A DNA stretch of 15,445 bases, taken from Clostridium sp. Its GTDB lineage: Bacteria > Bacillota_A > Clostridia > Lachnospirales > Lachnospiraceae. Shown here piece after piece: positions 1 through 7,263 of this stretch. Below the pieces are notes generated by a model that had not been told where the DNA came from, ran no database searches, and saw nothing but the letters and a program-made list of their open reading frames with translations. A program made the translations under genes and the position numbers. The stretch covers positions 1-15,445 of the forward strand of contig JAMPAW010000073.1 of assembly GCA_023666975.1 (NCBI GenBank), in the 5' to 3' direction. Position 1 is the first letter of the stretch. Each line of letters opens with the position of its first letter.

Positions 1-231
1 ACGCAAATAAACCATACGGAACGCAGGGCATAAGTTTCTCTGAAAGCCGTAGGTTTCGAGCAGAGGCAGAGACATTTTGGTTTCGGACAATTCGCAAAGA
101 TAAAAACCAAGCAGATATATTCTCATGGCAGAAAATGTAAGAAACAAGCCAGAGCACAGAAATTTATTTATCGAAACTTTGATAGCGATAAAAAATATTA
201 AGCGATTGCCCTGACAACAGTTGATGATTTG
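1..231. other. unassigned left-edge region
   Basis: No gene is called here. A plus-strand frame is open from the window edge (base 3) to a TAA at 138-140, 45 codons without a start. A minus-strand frame opens at an ATG at 126 and runs off the left edge, 42 codons, with no ribosome binding site in front of it. Neither translation resembles a family I recognise, so either could be the end of a truncated gene or chance. Bases 140-231 are AT-rich and hold a 7-bp inverted repeat (TTTATCG at 167-173, CGATAAA at 186-192). This could be a small hairpin or an operator upstream of the promoter at 232. Confidence 0.3.
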
Positions 232-260
232 TTGACAGTTGCGTGAATTTATGGAATAAT
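232..260 (+). promoter_or_regulatory. sigma-A-type promoter of the L,D-transpeptidase gene
   Basis: TTGACA at 232-237 is followed by a 17-bp spacer and AATAAT at 255-260. Transcription would begin near 267. The longest open frame starts with an ATG at 259 that lies inside this -10 box, so that ATG cannot be on the transcript if this promoter is used. This supports a start at 325. Confidence 0.6.
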
Positions 261-310
261 GAAGACTAGTGTAACAATTTATCCAGAGCAGGATACCGGC
301 TACAGGAGTG

Positions 311-319
311 AGAAGGAAG
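311..319 (+). promoter_or_regulatory. ribosome binding site that sets the start at 325
   Basis: AGAAGGAAG ends five bases before the ATG at 325. The upstream in-frame ATG at 259 has no comparable site. The 325 start also puts a hydrophobic export segment right at the N-terminus. Confidence 0.6.
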
Positions 320-324
320 TACGT

Positions 325-1797
325 ATGAAATATAAATTTTGGTTGTCCGGAGTTCCGGTTATGTTTATCATCAGCCTGCTGCTGATTGTGGCTGCAGAAC
401 AGTATGACGGCAGAGCGACTATGGTAGGGTATTATAAGGAAAGCAAGGATTTGGGTCAATATAATGGAGAATTAATCCGTGTAGGCGGCACACAGGGAAG
501 CAGTACGGATTTAATACCAGATGAAACGGTATATAACGGAAGTGACCTGAAGGATACGGGGCTGCCTTACTGTATTAAAGTGAATAAGACAATGAATGTG
601 GTAACTATATATGCGGTCGGGGACGACGGATATTACAGTAAGCCGGTTAAGGCAATGGTCTGTTCTGTCGGTGAGGCAGGCAATACACCGGACGGCGTGT
701 TTTCTCTGGGCGACAGGGAGGAATGGCTGGCGTTAGAAGGTGATGTATATGGTCAATATGCTGTGAGGATTACCGGAAGCATATTGTTTCATTCTGTTCC
801 CTATTATACGCAGAGTAAGTCAGATTTGGAAATCGAAGAATATAACAAGCTGGGGCAAAGTGTGTCGGCCGGTTGTGTGCGCCTGCCGGTCATTGATGCC
901 AAATGGATTTTCGATAATTGCAGTGAAGACACATTGGTTGAAATTTTCGAGAGTGAATACGAAGGTCCGCTGGGGAAACCGTCAGCGGCGGTGATCAGCA
1001 GTGGTGGTCCAGTGGGTAATTGGGACCCGACCGACCCGGACAGGGAGAACCCATATATGGGGAATATTCCGGTAATATTAGGCGCTTATGACCGGGAGGT
1101 AAAGCGCTATTCAGATTTTGACGTGACATCTGGTGTGACGGCATTAGATTCAACCGGAAAGGACGTTACCGGCCGTATGCAGATTGACGGCGAAGTGGAC
1201 ATGGATACCTGCGGCATTTATAAAGTGACCTATTCGGTTAAAGATGATACCGGGATTACAGGAGGAGCTACGGCAAATGTGATTGTGGTAGATGATGAGC
1301 CGCCTGTTTTATATGTCAATCAGACCGTGACCTCAATCGGGGTTTATGACGTATCCTCTACGGAGCAGCTTCACGACCTGCTTTTGGAAAATGTGGTTGC
1401 CTATGACGGTAAGCGCAAAATGGACAACGATGCAATCGTGGTGGACTATTCGGATATTTTGCGTATAGGATACGGAGAATGTGAGGTTAAATACCGTGCA
1501 CAGGATTCAGAGGGCAATGAATCAGAGGTAGTCAGCCTTATCGTTAATGTGGATATGGAGGCACCGAGGCTTCGCCTGAAAAATCCTCAACAGAGGGATA
1601 TACGGATTTCCAATATGTCGAAAGACGAATATCTGCTCGGTTTGATAGAAGCGGAGGATAACAGCGGCAGTGTTGAGGTTACAGTGAGCCGGCCACTTAC
1701 CTATGTCAAGGGAGAACCCTATATCGTCATATACTGCGCTACAGATGCTTTTGGCAATGTGGCAACGCTGAGTGTAAAATATCAAATTAGAGATTAA
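325..1797 (+). CDS. exported L,D-transpeptidase (YkuD fold) with Ig-like C-terminal repeats
   Basis: Starting at 325 this is a 490-residue protein. An N-terminal signal or anchor segment (about residues 5-24) implies export. The YkuD domain spans about residues 85-215 and carries the catalytic pattern: His156 in the FHSVP stretch and nucleophile Cys184 with Arg186 in SAGCVRL. Members of this family make 3-3 cross-links or attach proteins to peptidoglycan through an acyl-Cys intermediate. After a Pro/Gly linker come three beta-sandwich repeats (roughly residues 245-330, 330-415 and 415-490) with the TYSVKD / YRAQDSEGN / YCATDAFGN signature of DUF5011/HYR-like Ig folds. These are probably spacers or wall-binding modules. 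I see no LysM or PG_binding_1 domain. The LytM-like gene follows 70 bp later on the same strand. Alternative: carbohydrate-linked wall anchoring rather than cross-linking. Confidence 0.88.
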   Translation: MKYKFWLSGVPVMFIISLLLIVAAEQYDGRATMVGYYKESKDLGQYNGELIRVGGTQGSSTDLIPDETVYNGSDLKDTGLPYCIKVNKTMNVVTIYAVGDDGYYSKPVKAMVCSVGEAGNTPDGVFSLGDREEWLALEGDVYGQYAVRITGSILFHSVPYYTQSKSDLEIEEYNKLGQSVSAGCVRLPVIDAKWIFDNCSEDTLVEIFESEYEGPLGKPSAAVISSGGPVGNWDPTDPDRENPYMGNIPVILGAYDREVKRYSDFDVTSGVTALDSTGKDVTGRMQIDGEVDMDTCGIYKVTYSVKDDTGITGGATANVIVVDDEPPVLYVNQTVTSIGVYDVSSTEQLHDLLLENVVAYDGKRKMDNDAIVVDYSDILRIGYGECEVKYRAQDSEGNESEVVSLIVNVDMEAPRLRLKNPQQRDIRISNMSKDEYLLGLIEAEDNSGSVEVTVSRPLTYVKGEPYIVIYCATDAFGNVATLSVKYQIRD

Positions 1798-1854
1798 ACA
1801 TCAAAAAAATATTTTTTCTGAATAAATCGTTTCCTCTATGGCAAACCTAACTGT

Positions 1855-1861
1855 AGAGGTG
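1855..1861 (+). promoter_or_regulatory. ribosome binding site that sets the start at 1868
   Basis: AGAGGTG ends six bases before the ATG at 1868. The in-frame ATGs at 1838 and 1862 lack a site at workable spacing. Confidence 0.55.
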
Positions 1862-1867
1862 ATGAAA

Positions 1868-2686
1868 ATGAGTAATCGTGATACTACAATATTACAAAAG
1901 CTGAAAAACAACGCATTTTACATCGCGCTTGGTGTAGGATTGCTGGCAATTCTCGCAGTGGTAGCAGTATATACCTTAGAGCGGGATAACACACAGGTTG
2001 CAGAAAATGAGGTGGATTTGAATAAGGCTTCTGACTATTCACCGATAACCACGGAGGATAAGGAGCGGGTAGAAGAAACCAATGCCAAAACCATTAAGAG
2101 GACGGAGAGCACGCAGCGCAATAAGCTGAAAGAGGATTTAACGACAGAGGCGAAGACGGAAAAGGCGGCTGCAGAAGCGGCAACAGAGGGATCCACATCT
2201 CAGGAGGAAGCTGTTGACAATGGCGGAGATGACGGGCAGATTCCGGTTACTGCCAATACCGGAGAACTGAATTTTAACAGCGAAGCGGCGCTTTCATGGC
2301 CGGTAAACGGAGAAGTGATTTTGCCGTACAGCATGGAGACAACGGTTTACTTTAAAACACTCGACCAGTATCAATGTAATCCGGGAATGCTTATCGCAGC
2401 GGGAAGCGGAACTACCGTCAAGAATGCTTATCTCGGTAAGGTGACAAAGGTAACCAGTGATAATCTGCATGGTAATACGGTTACATTGTATCTGGGTAAT
2501 GATTACAGTATCGTATATGGACAGTTGGATACGATCTACGTCAAAGAGGGAGATTTTGTCAAAGAAGGACAATCTATCGGAACGATCGGAATGCCTACTG
2601 ACAGTTTTACGGAAGAAGGCAGCCATTTGTTCTTTCAGATGCTACAGGGCGAACAGACAATTGACCCGGTTATGTTTATTGAATAG
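1868..2686 (+). CDS. membrane-anchored degenerate LytM/M23 domain protein, SpoIIQ-like
   Basis: The protein has 272 residues from the RBS-supported ATG at 1868. A short basic cytoplasmic tail is followed by one membrane helix (about residues 14-36), a low-complexity Glu/Thr/Ala linker (about 40-140) and a C-terminal LytM/M23 beta-domain (about 145-270). The fold is recognisable from YGQLDTIYVKEGDFVKEGQ and IGTIG. The zinc site is nearly gone. The HxGxD box reads N171-P-G-M-L175, the YxHL box reads YGQL (Gln219), and HLHF reads H253-L-F255-F. It should therefore be a scaffold or binding protein, not an endopeptidase. Short tail, single helix, linker and defunct LytM match the architecture of sporulation protein SpoIIQ (283 residues in B. 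subtilis), but the assignment is inference. It lies 70 bp after the L,D-transpeptidase gene, with no clear terminator between. Confidence 0.75.
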   Translation: MSNRDTTILQKLKNNAFYIALGVGLLAILAVVAVYTLERDNTQVAENEVDLNKASDYSPITTEDKERVEETNAKTIKRTESTQRNKLKEDLTTEAKTEKAAAEAATEGSTSQEEAVDNGGDDGQIPVTANTGELNFNSEAALSWPVNGEVILPYSMETTVYFKTLDQYQCNPGMLIAAGSGTTVKNAYLGKVTKVTSDNLHGNTVTLYLGNDYSIVYGQLDTIYVKEGDFVKEGQSIGTIGMPTDSFTEEGSHLFFQMLQGEQTIDPVMFIE

Positions 2687-2701
2687 AAACGCTATAATGG
2701 C

Positions 2702-2747
2702 AAGAAAGCCTCATGGTACTGCAACGCAGGCATGGGGCTTTCTCTTG
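2702..2747. terminator. shared terminator between convergent genes
   Basis: A 13-bp stem (arms 2703-2715 and 2731-2743, one G-U pair, core GAAAGCC / GGCTTTC) is followed by a pyrimidine tract on the plus strand and by TTTCTT on the minus strand. It lies between the ends of the LytM-like gene and perR and can serve both. Confidence 0.6.
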
Positions 2748-2772
2748 TAGAACATGTATAGGATATATATAG

Positions 2773-3183
2773 TTATTCCAGATATGATTCGGTCATCGTA
2801 CAGTCCTGGCAAAGACCCTCAAAAATTAGGGAATGACTTTTGATCGTGCCGTCAAATACTTTACTGGCACATACGTCCAGATTGCTGTCATAGGGAAGCG
2901 GCATGTCCTGCAGGCAGCCACATTGCGTACAGACAAAATGATAATGTGGTTGAATCGTGCCGTCAAAATGGTCTACCTTGCCGTCAAAACTCAGCCTCAA
3001 AATTTCACCGTTGTCGGATAGCAAAGTCAGATTGCGATACACGGTACCCAAGCTGATGTTGGGGATAGTATGCCGGATTTCTTTGTAGATTTGTTCCGCT
3101 GTGGGATGGTCATTTCTGTTCTTTAATAGAGCAATAATGGCATCACGCTGTCGACTGTGCTTTCTTGTAATCGCTTCTGCCAT
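2773..3183 (-). CDS. perR: peroxide-sensing Fur-family repressor PerR
   Basis: This is a 136-residue Fur-family metalloregulator: an N-terminal winged helix (about 1-75, recognition region SLGTVYRNL) and a C-terminal dimerisation domain. The metal-sensing ligands align with B. subtilis PerR: His26, Asp74, His80, His82 and Asp93. The Asp at the last position, where Fur has Glu, favours PerR. Asp74-to-His80, His82-to-Cys85 and Cys88-to-Asp93 spacings equal those in PerR. Cys85/Cys88 and Cys125/Cys128 form the structural zinc site. PerR represses peroxide defence genes and is inactivated by metal-catalysed His oxidation. A GGAGGAA ribosome binding site precedes the start, and a per-box-like sequence lies just upstream, so it is probably autoregulated. 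No target gene such as rubrerythrin or katA lies beside it. Confidence 0.85.
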   Translation of the reverse strand: MAEAITRKHSRQRDAIIALLKNRNDHPTAEQIYKEIRHTIPNISLGTVYRNLTLLSDNGEILRLSFDGKVDHFDGTIQPHYHFVCTQCGCLQDMPLPYDSNLDVCASKVFDGTIKSHSLIFEGLCQDCTMTESYLE

Positions 3184-3198
3184 TTGGGTTCCTCCGCA

Positions 3199-3213
3199 TT
3201 ACAATAATAAGAA
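3199..3213. promoter_or_regulatory. per-box-like operator in the perR leader
   Basis: TTACAATAATAAGAA matches 11 of 14 informative positions of the PerR consensus TTATAATNATTATAA. It lies 16 bp upstream of the perR start codon, abutting the ribosome binding site, a position suited to autorepression. AT-rich surroundings make chance similarity possible. Confidence 0.4.
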
Positions 3214-3356
3214 TCATTTCTATTTTATCATATCATTTTTTGTATCAAAAAGCAAATTATACTTGCGAATGAAATTAATTGCCATTTCAATTATTCGCCG
3301 CAGTATATGCAGTTACACTAAAAATTTGCCTATGGCAATATTTAGGAGAAAAATAC
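3214..3356. other. AT-rich divergent spacer between perR and acpP
   Basis: No gene is seen. A bulged hairpin is possible at 3265-3298 (arms GCGAATGAAAT and ATTTC-AATT-ATTCGC). A short perfect inverted repeat, TTGCC-TAT-GGCAA, lies at 3326-3338, about 19 bp upstream of the acpP -35 box. Either could be an operator. I cannot match them to a known regulator. A perR promoter probably lies here (minus-strand TAAAAT about 20-25 bp upstream of the per-box), but its -35 is weak. Confidence 0.3.
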
Positions 3357-3385
3357 TTGACATGCAATAGGTCATGTTGTATAGT
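3357..3385 (+). promoter_or_regulatory. strong sigma-A-type promoter of acpP
   Basis: TTGACA (3357-3362), a 17-bp spacer and TATAGT (3380-3385) form a near-consensus promoter. Transcription would start near 3392, giving a leader of about 60 bases. Confidence 0.75.
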
Positions 3386-3452
3386 TCATTGTGTGAGGAG
3401 ACATCCGATGTGAAGTCCTATAATAATACTTAAATAAAAGGAGAATAAGATT

Positions 3453-3686
3453 ATGCCAGACAAAATGAAAGAAATTATTGCAGAGCAGCTCAGCGTAGAT
3501 GCCAGCGAAATTGAACTGACTTCAAACTTCAAGGAGGATTTGGATGCGGATTCTTTAGATTTATTTGAGTTAGTTATGGCTCTGGAAGAGGAATATGATG
3601 TTGAAATCCCTTCAGAGGACTTAGAGAAGATTGCAACCGTTGAGGATATCATTAATTACTTAAAAGAGCATGGCGTAGAGATGTAA
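3453..3686 (+). CDS. acpP: acyl carrier protein
   Basis: This is a 77-residue acidic four-helix carrier protein. Ser34 in the DSLD motif is the 4'-phosphopantetheine attachment site. Flanking residues ([25 protein letters not shown]) are those of type II fatty acid synthesis carriers. A ribosome binding site (AAAGGAGA, about 3437-3444) lies 8-9 bases before the ATG. The gene stands alone: neither plsX, fab genes nor rnc adjoin it, and it has its own near-consensus promoter and a strong terminator. It could be the housekeeping carrier, or a second dedicated one for another pathway. The sequence alone does not decide this. Confidence 0.92.
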   Translation: MPDKMKEIIAEQLSVDASEIELTSNFKEDLDADSLDLFELVMALEEEYDVEIPSEDLEKIATVEDIINYLKEHGVEM

Positions 3687-3732
3687 GTAACATGATATGT
3701 TGCAGAGATTGGATTGATTTTTGAGTAATGAA

Positions 3733-3768
3733 AAGCCTGTCAGATAAGAGCTTCTGGCAGGCTTTTTT
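3733..3768 (+). terminator. rho-independent terminator of acpP
   Basis: A 12-bp stem (AAGCCTGTCAGA / TCTGGCAGGCTT, one G-U pair) with an 8-base loop is followed by six T residues. The reverse strand has AAAAGCC on the other side, so it may also end transcripts of the small gene at 3776-3949. Confidence 0.88.
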
Positions 3769-3775
3769 GTCATGG

Positions 3776-3949
3776 TTAAATCTGGTGGCGGACAACGCCG
3801 TACTCGTCGTCAAGTCGAAAAAACGAGCAGCCGGTATTTCTTCCCTGAAGAAATTTAACCATATCATCTTCATCTAAATTAACATCGCAGGAATAACATT
3901 CCCAGTCTTCGTCATATACATAGTGTACGCATTGTTCGCATATATCCAT
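3776..3949 (-). CDS. 57-residue Cys-rich protein, DUF6472-like
   Basis: This small open frame codes for 57 residues. An AGGAGA ribosome binding site lies 7 bases before the ATG. Five cysteines are placed as C4-x2-C7, C18-x2-C21 and C41, suggesting a small zinc-ribbon or metal site, with an acidic middle (NLDEDDM). The pattern CxxCxxYVYDE...C..C.VNLDEDxM..FL...C...DEY..VR.Q fits the small clostridial family that I recall as DUF6472, of unknown function. It follows the lipoprotein gene by 33 bp on the same strand, so the two are likely cotranscribed. The assignment is from memory of the family pattern; the coding call itself rests on the RBS, the Cys spacing and the position before a terminator. 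Confidence 0.8.
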   Translation of the reverse strand: MDICEQCVHYVYDEDWECYSCDVNLDEDDMVKFLQGRNTGCSFFRLDDEYGVVRHQI

Positions 3950-3982
3950 AAACATTCTCCTGTATGAATAAGTTCAGTGCCA

Positions 3983-4639
3983 CTATTGTGCGTTTTCGAT
4001 ATCAACCATGGATTCCAGCAAGGACTGTAATTCGTTCTGTGAAATAGAATACACTTTTGTATCAGAGCCGGTTGGTCCTACTGTTACGTTTGTTGTCACC
4101 GGTTCAGCATATTCCAAAGCCTCAAGATTCCTGCTGATAGAATCATACATAAAATCTACTGCGATTCCATAGATATCATCTTCGGTCGGAGTACGGCCGG
4201 CATCGATTTCCTGTTGTACATAATCAGTCATATATGTTTCGCCTTCGTCCATAATATCCTTGAATACCATCAGCTTATACGTGGTAACGGGAACAGAGAA
4301 AGTATCGTCGTCGTTTTTCACGGCTTCGCCTACCTCGTATTTGAAATTCTTGTAAAGCTCTACAAATAACTGGCGGAAGTTCTCTTTCTTTTCGTCACTG
4401 ATGTTGTAAGCATCAAGATAAGAAATTTCCTGATCCAACATGTCATTATACATCTGGGCAACTTCTTCCTCTGACGACTGTGTGATTTCCGCATAGGCGG
4501 CAAATTCACCGTGTGCATTGGCGTCCAGACAGGCTTTAATATAGCCGCTGGCGTCAAAATTGACACCACAACCTGTGGCAAAACACATCATCATAACAGT
4601 GAGTACGAATAAAATAGAATGTTTTTTGATACTTTTCAT
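3983..4639 (-). CDS. lipoprotein, DUF5105-like
   Basis: The protein has 218 residues with a lipoprotein signal peptide: basic start MKSIKKH, hydrophobic core and lipobox FATGC with Cys24 as the lipidated residue. The mature part is acidic and mostly helical. The opening DASGYIKACLDANAHGEF followed by an EEEVAQMYNDML stretch, then a beta-rich section (KYEVGEAVKNDDDTFSVPV), is the layout of DUF5105 lipoproteins common in Clostridia. Their function is not known. An AGAGGAG ribosome binding site precedes the ATG. The gene begins 42 bp downstream of the hairpin that ends the phosphorylase gene. I see no convincing promoter of its own, so readthrough is possible. The Cys-rich small gene follows. 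Confidence 0.8.
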   Translation of the reverse strand: MKSIKKHSILFVLTVMMMCFATGCGVNFDASGYIKACLDANAHGEFAAYAEITQSSEEEVAQMYNDMLDQEISYLDAYNISDEKKENFRQLFVELYKNFKYEVGEAVKNDDDTFSVPVTTYKLMVFKDIMDEGETYMTDYVQQEIDAGRTPTEDDIYGIAVDFMYDSISRNLEALEYAEPVTTNVTVGPTGSDTKVYSISQNELQSLLESMVDIENAQ

Positions 4640-4680
4640 GAAAAATCTCCTCTTCTTTCTGTGGTTGTTTAATAATAAGA

Positions 4681-4702
4681 GAACCGCCCAAGTGGACGGT
4701 TC
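4681..4702 (-). terminator. hairpin after the cellobiose phosphorylase gene
   Basis: On the minus strand GAACCGTCC pairs with GGGCGGTTC (9 bp, one G-U) around a 4-base loop. It is followed by TCTTATTATT, a broken T-tract. It is probably a partial terminator, which would allow some readthrough into the lipoprotein gene. Confidence 0.5.
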
Positions 4703-4727
4703 CTCATTTCTGAATTAATGGATTGCC

Positions 4728-7181
4728 TTAACCCATTACAACTTCTACCGTATGAGTCTTTCCGTCTCCGAATACCGGAAGAATATTACCTTCAATGGCA
4801 TTGCCGTCAACGGTTACACTCTTAATCCCCTTGCATACATGGTTAGGATTGGTAATGGTTATATCAAATATATCACCGCGGAACGTTCTTGAAGCCTTAA
4901 ATCCGTCCCATGCAGACGGAATAGAAGGATCAATCTTCAGTCCGTCATAGTCAGGAATAATACCCAAGATATATTGTGAAATCGCTACAAAGTTCCAAGC
5001 AGCAGTACCGGTAAGCCATGAGTTCTTTGCTTCACCGTGACGACCAGCGTCCTTACCGGCAATCATCTGTGCGTATACATAAGGCTCGGTCCGGTGAAGG
5101 TCAGAATATTTCTCTTCACGGAAAGCCGGAGCAATCTTTGAGTAATACTCAAATGCTTTGTCACCGCGTCCTGCATAAGCCTCTGCACAAATAATCCAGG
5201 CATTGTTGTGGCAGAAGATACCGGCATTTTCTTTGTAGCCTGCCGGATAGGTGGAAATCTCGCCGTATTCAATGAAATATTTCGTAAATGCCGGCTGATT
5301 TAATACCAGACCATGCTCGCAGTTTAACCATTTATCAATGCTGTCCAAGGTCTTGATATCGTAGCCCTTGTCCTTACCGATTTCGGCCATAACGGCAAAG
5401 CCCTGAGGCTCGATGAAAATCTTGCCTTCCTCACACTCGTTGGAGCCGACTTTCTTGCCAAAGTCGTCATAAGCACGTAAGAACCATTCGCCGTCAAATC
5501 CGTGTTCGATAATATTTTCTTTCATTTTGTCAATCTCTGCCTGTGCAGCAGCGGCCTTATCATCAAGCCCCTTTTTCTTGCAGAGGGCAACATATTCAGG
5601 ACCCGCATAGCAGAATAAGGTGGCAACAAACAGTGATTCGGCAACCTTTGAATATTTGTCATCGCCATACTTAGGAGAAGTCCATGTCTGGAAACTTTCA
5701 CCCGGAGTATTGGAGAAGCAGGAAAGGTTCAGACAGTCGTTCCAGTCAGCTCTCATGGAAAGCGGTAATCCGTGAGGTCCTACATTGTTGACCACGCGGT
5801 AGAAGGACTGCTGTAAATGGTGCATCATTGGCTGAGCCAATGACTCGTCATTGCGATAAGGAACATTCTCATCTAATATGGAATAATCGCCTGTCTCCTT
5901 AATGTAAGCAGCAGTAGAAAGAATCATCCACAATGGGTCGTCCGAGAAATCGCCACCAACGGCATCGTTACCTTTCTTGGTAAGCGGCTGGTACTGGTGG
6001 AAGCATCCGCCGTCCTCGAACTGGGTTGCGGCAAGGTCCAAGATTCTCTCTCTTGCCCTGTCCGGAATCTGATGAACAAAGCCAAGTAAATCTTGATTGG
6101 AATCACGGAAGCCCATACCACGTCCAATACCGCTCTCAAAATAGGAAGCGGAACGTGACATGTTAAAGGTGACCATACACTGATACTGATTCCAGATGTT
6201 CACCATTCGGTCAACCTTCTCATCAGGAGTCTTAACGGTGTATTTGGAAAGTAAATCTGTCCATGTCGCCTTAAGCGCTGCTAAAGCTGCGTCTGCTTTC
6301 TCAGCGGTATTAAACTGTTCAATCATGGCATATGCCTTGTCCTTCTTCATGGAGCCGTCGGCGTTCCATTTGTCGTCGCCGTTCTCTACATAACCGAGGA
6401 TAAATACATAGTCCTTGCTCTCACCGGCTTCCAGGGAAACGTTGATGCTGTGGGAAGCGATGGGTGACCAGCCGTCCGCTTTGGAATTGTTTGACTTACC
6501 GGCCATAACAGCGTCAGGATTGCCAAAGCCGTTGTAAAGCCCCATAAAGGTTTCTCTGTCGCAATCATATCCGTCAATGTCGGTATTAACTGTGTAAAAT
6601 GCAAAATGGTCGCGGCGCTCTTTGTACTCGGTCTTGTGGAATAAAGTAGAACCTTCTATCTCCACTTCGCCGGTGTTAAAGTTTCTCTGGAAGTTAGTAG
6701 AATCATCTTCCGCATTCCATAAGCACCACTCTAAGAAAGAGAAAAACGTAAAATCTTTCTTGGCGGAACCTGTGTTCGTCAGTGTAACCTTTTGCACCTC
6801 GCCTTTGAAGTCCTGAGGAACAAAGAATGTAACCTTTGCCTCTAAGTCATTTTTCTTACCAGTAATCTGTGTGTAGCCCATACCATGGCGGCATTCATAG
6901 GAATCTAATTCGGTCTTTACCGGAGACCAGCCCGGATTCCAAACGGTTCCGTTCTCATTGATATAGAAATAGCGTCCCCCCATGTCAACAGGAACATTGT
7001 TATAGCGATAACGGGTGATTCTGCGAAGACGAGCGTCTTTGTAGAAGCTGTAACCTCCCGCTGTGTTGGAAATCAAAGAAAAGAAATCCTGTGTTCCTAA
7101 GTAGTTAATCCAAGGATATGGAGTCTTAGGAGATGTGATGACATACTCTTTGCTGGCATCATCAAAATAACCAAATTTCAT
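4728..7181 (-). CDS. cbp: cellobiose phosphorylase (GH94)
   Basis: This is an 817-residue cytosolic enzyme of family GH94. It splits cellobiose with phosphate into alpha-glucose 1-phosphate and glucose (EC 2.4.1.20). The sequence follows the Cellvibrio gilvus enzyme end to end: [17 protein letters not shown] near the start, [10 protein letters not shown], the [18 protein letters not shown] stretch, [18 protein letters not shown], and the catalytic RADWNDCLN loop with the likely general acid Asp482 (Asp479 next to it). [10 protein letters not shown] and [13 protein letters not shown] line the phosphate and sugar sites. The length fits cellobiose phosphorylase (about 810-820), not cellodextrin phosphorylase (about 980). 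No signal peptide is present, so cellobiose must be imported, but no transporter is in view. The promoter region holds direct and inverted repeats, suggesting sugar-responsive control. The gene appears to be a single transcription unit. Confidence 0.95.
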   Translation of the reverse strand: MKFGYFDDASKEYVITSPKTPYPWINYLGTQDFFSLISNTAGGYSFYKDARLRRITRYRYNNVPVDMGGRYFYINENGTVWNPGWSPVKTELDSYECRHGMGYTQITGKKNDLEAKVTFFVPQDFKGEVQKVTLTNTGSAKKDFTFFSFLEWCLWNAEDDSTNFQRNFNTGEVEIEGSTLFHKTEYKERRDHFAFYTVNTDIDGYDCDRETFMGLYNGFGNPDAVMAGKSNNSKADGWSPIASHSINVSLEAGESKDYVFILGYVENGDDKWNADGSMKKDKAYAMIEQFNTAEKADAALAALKATWTDLLSKYTVKTPDEKVDRMVNIWNQYQCMVTFNMSRSASYFESGIGRGMGFRDSNQDLLGFVHQIPDRARERILDLAATQFEDGGCFHQYQPLTKKGNDAVGGDFSDDPLWMILSTAAYIKETGDYSILDENVPYRNDESLAQPMMHHLQQSFYRVVNNVGPHGLPLSMRADWNDCLNLSCFSNTPGESFQTWTSPKYGDDKYSKVAESLFVATLFCYAGPEYVALCKKKGLDDKAAAAQAEIDKMKENIIEHGFDGEWFLRAYDDFGKKVGSNECEEGKIFIEPQGFAVMAEIGKDKGYDIKTLDSIDKWLNCEHGLVLNQPAFTKYFIEYGEISTYPAGYKENAGIFCHNNAWIICAEAYAGRGDKAFEYYSKIAPAFREEKYSDLHRTEPYVYAQMIAGKDAGRHGEAKNSWLTGTAAWNFVAISQYILGIIPDYDGLKIDPSIPSAWDGFKASRTFRGDIFDITITNPNHVCKGIKSVTVDGNAIEGNILPVFGDGKTHTVEVVMG

Positions 7182-7212
7182 GCGTTTAATACCTCTCTTT
7201 CATATGATGAAT

Positions 7213-7256
7213 GTTTGAAACTTCCCCATATATGTAAGCACGATCAAGTTTCAAAC
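7213..7256. repeat. 11-bp perfect inverted repeat in the cellobiose phosphorylase leader
   Basis: GTTTGAAACTT (7213-7223) and its exact reverse complement AAGTTTCAAAC (7246-7256) lie 33 bp apart centre to centre, about three helical turns. They are downstream of the phosphorylase promoter and upstream of its ribosome binding site. They could be paired operator sites or a leader hairpin with a 22-base loop. An overlapping sequence at 7249-7264 is cre-like: it fits the consensus WTGNAANCGNWNNCWW at all but two positions. Confidence 0.6.
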
Positions 7257-7263
7257 GTTGGCG

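Noticed and set aside
1804..1817. A6-TA-T6 palindrome as a terminator between the transpeptidase and LytM-like genes
   Set aside because: The stem is only A-U pairs and would be too weak to terminate transcription.
2457..2750. 97-codon plus-strand frame overlapping the LytM-like gene and the terminator
   Set aside because: Runs out of frame through a well-supported gene and into the terminator hairpin. No RBS or family pattern.
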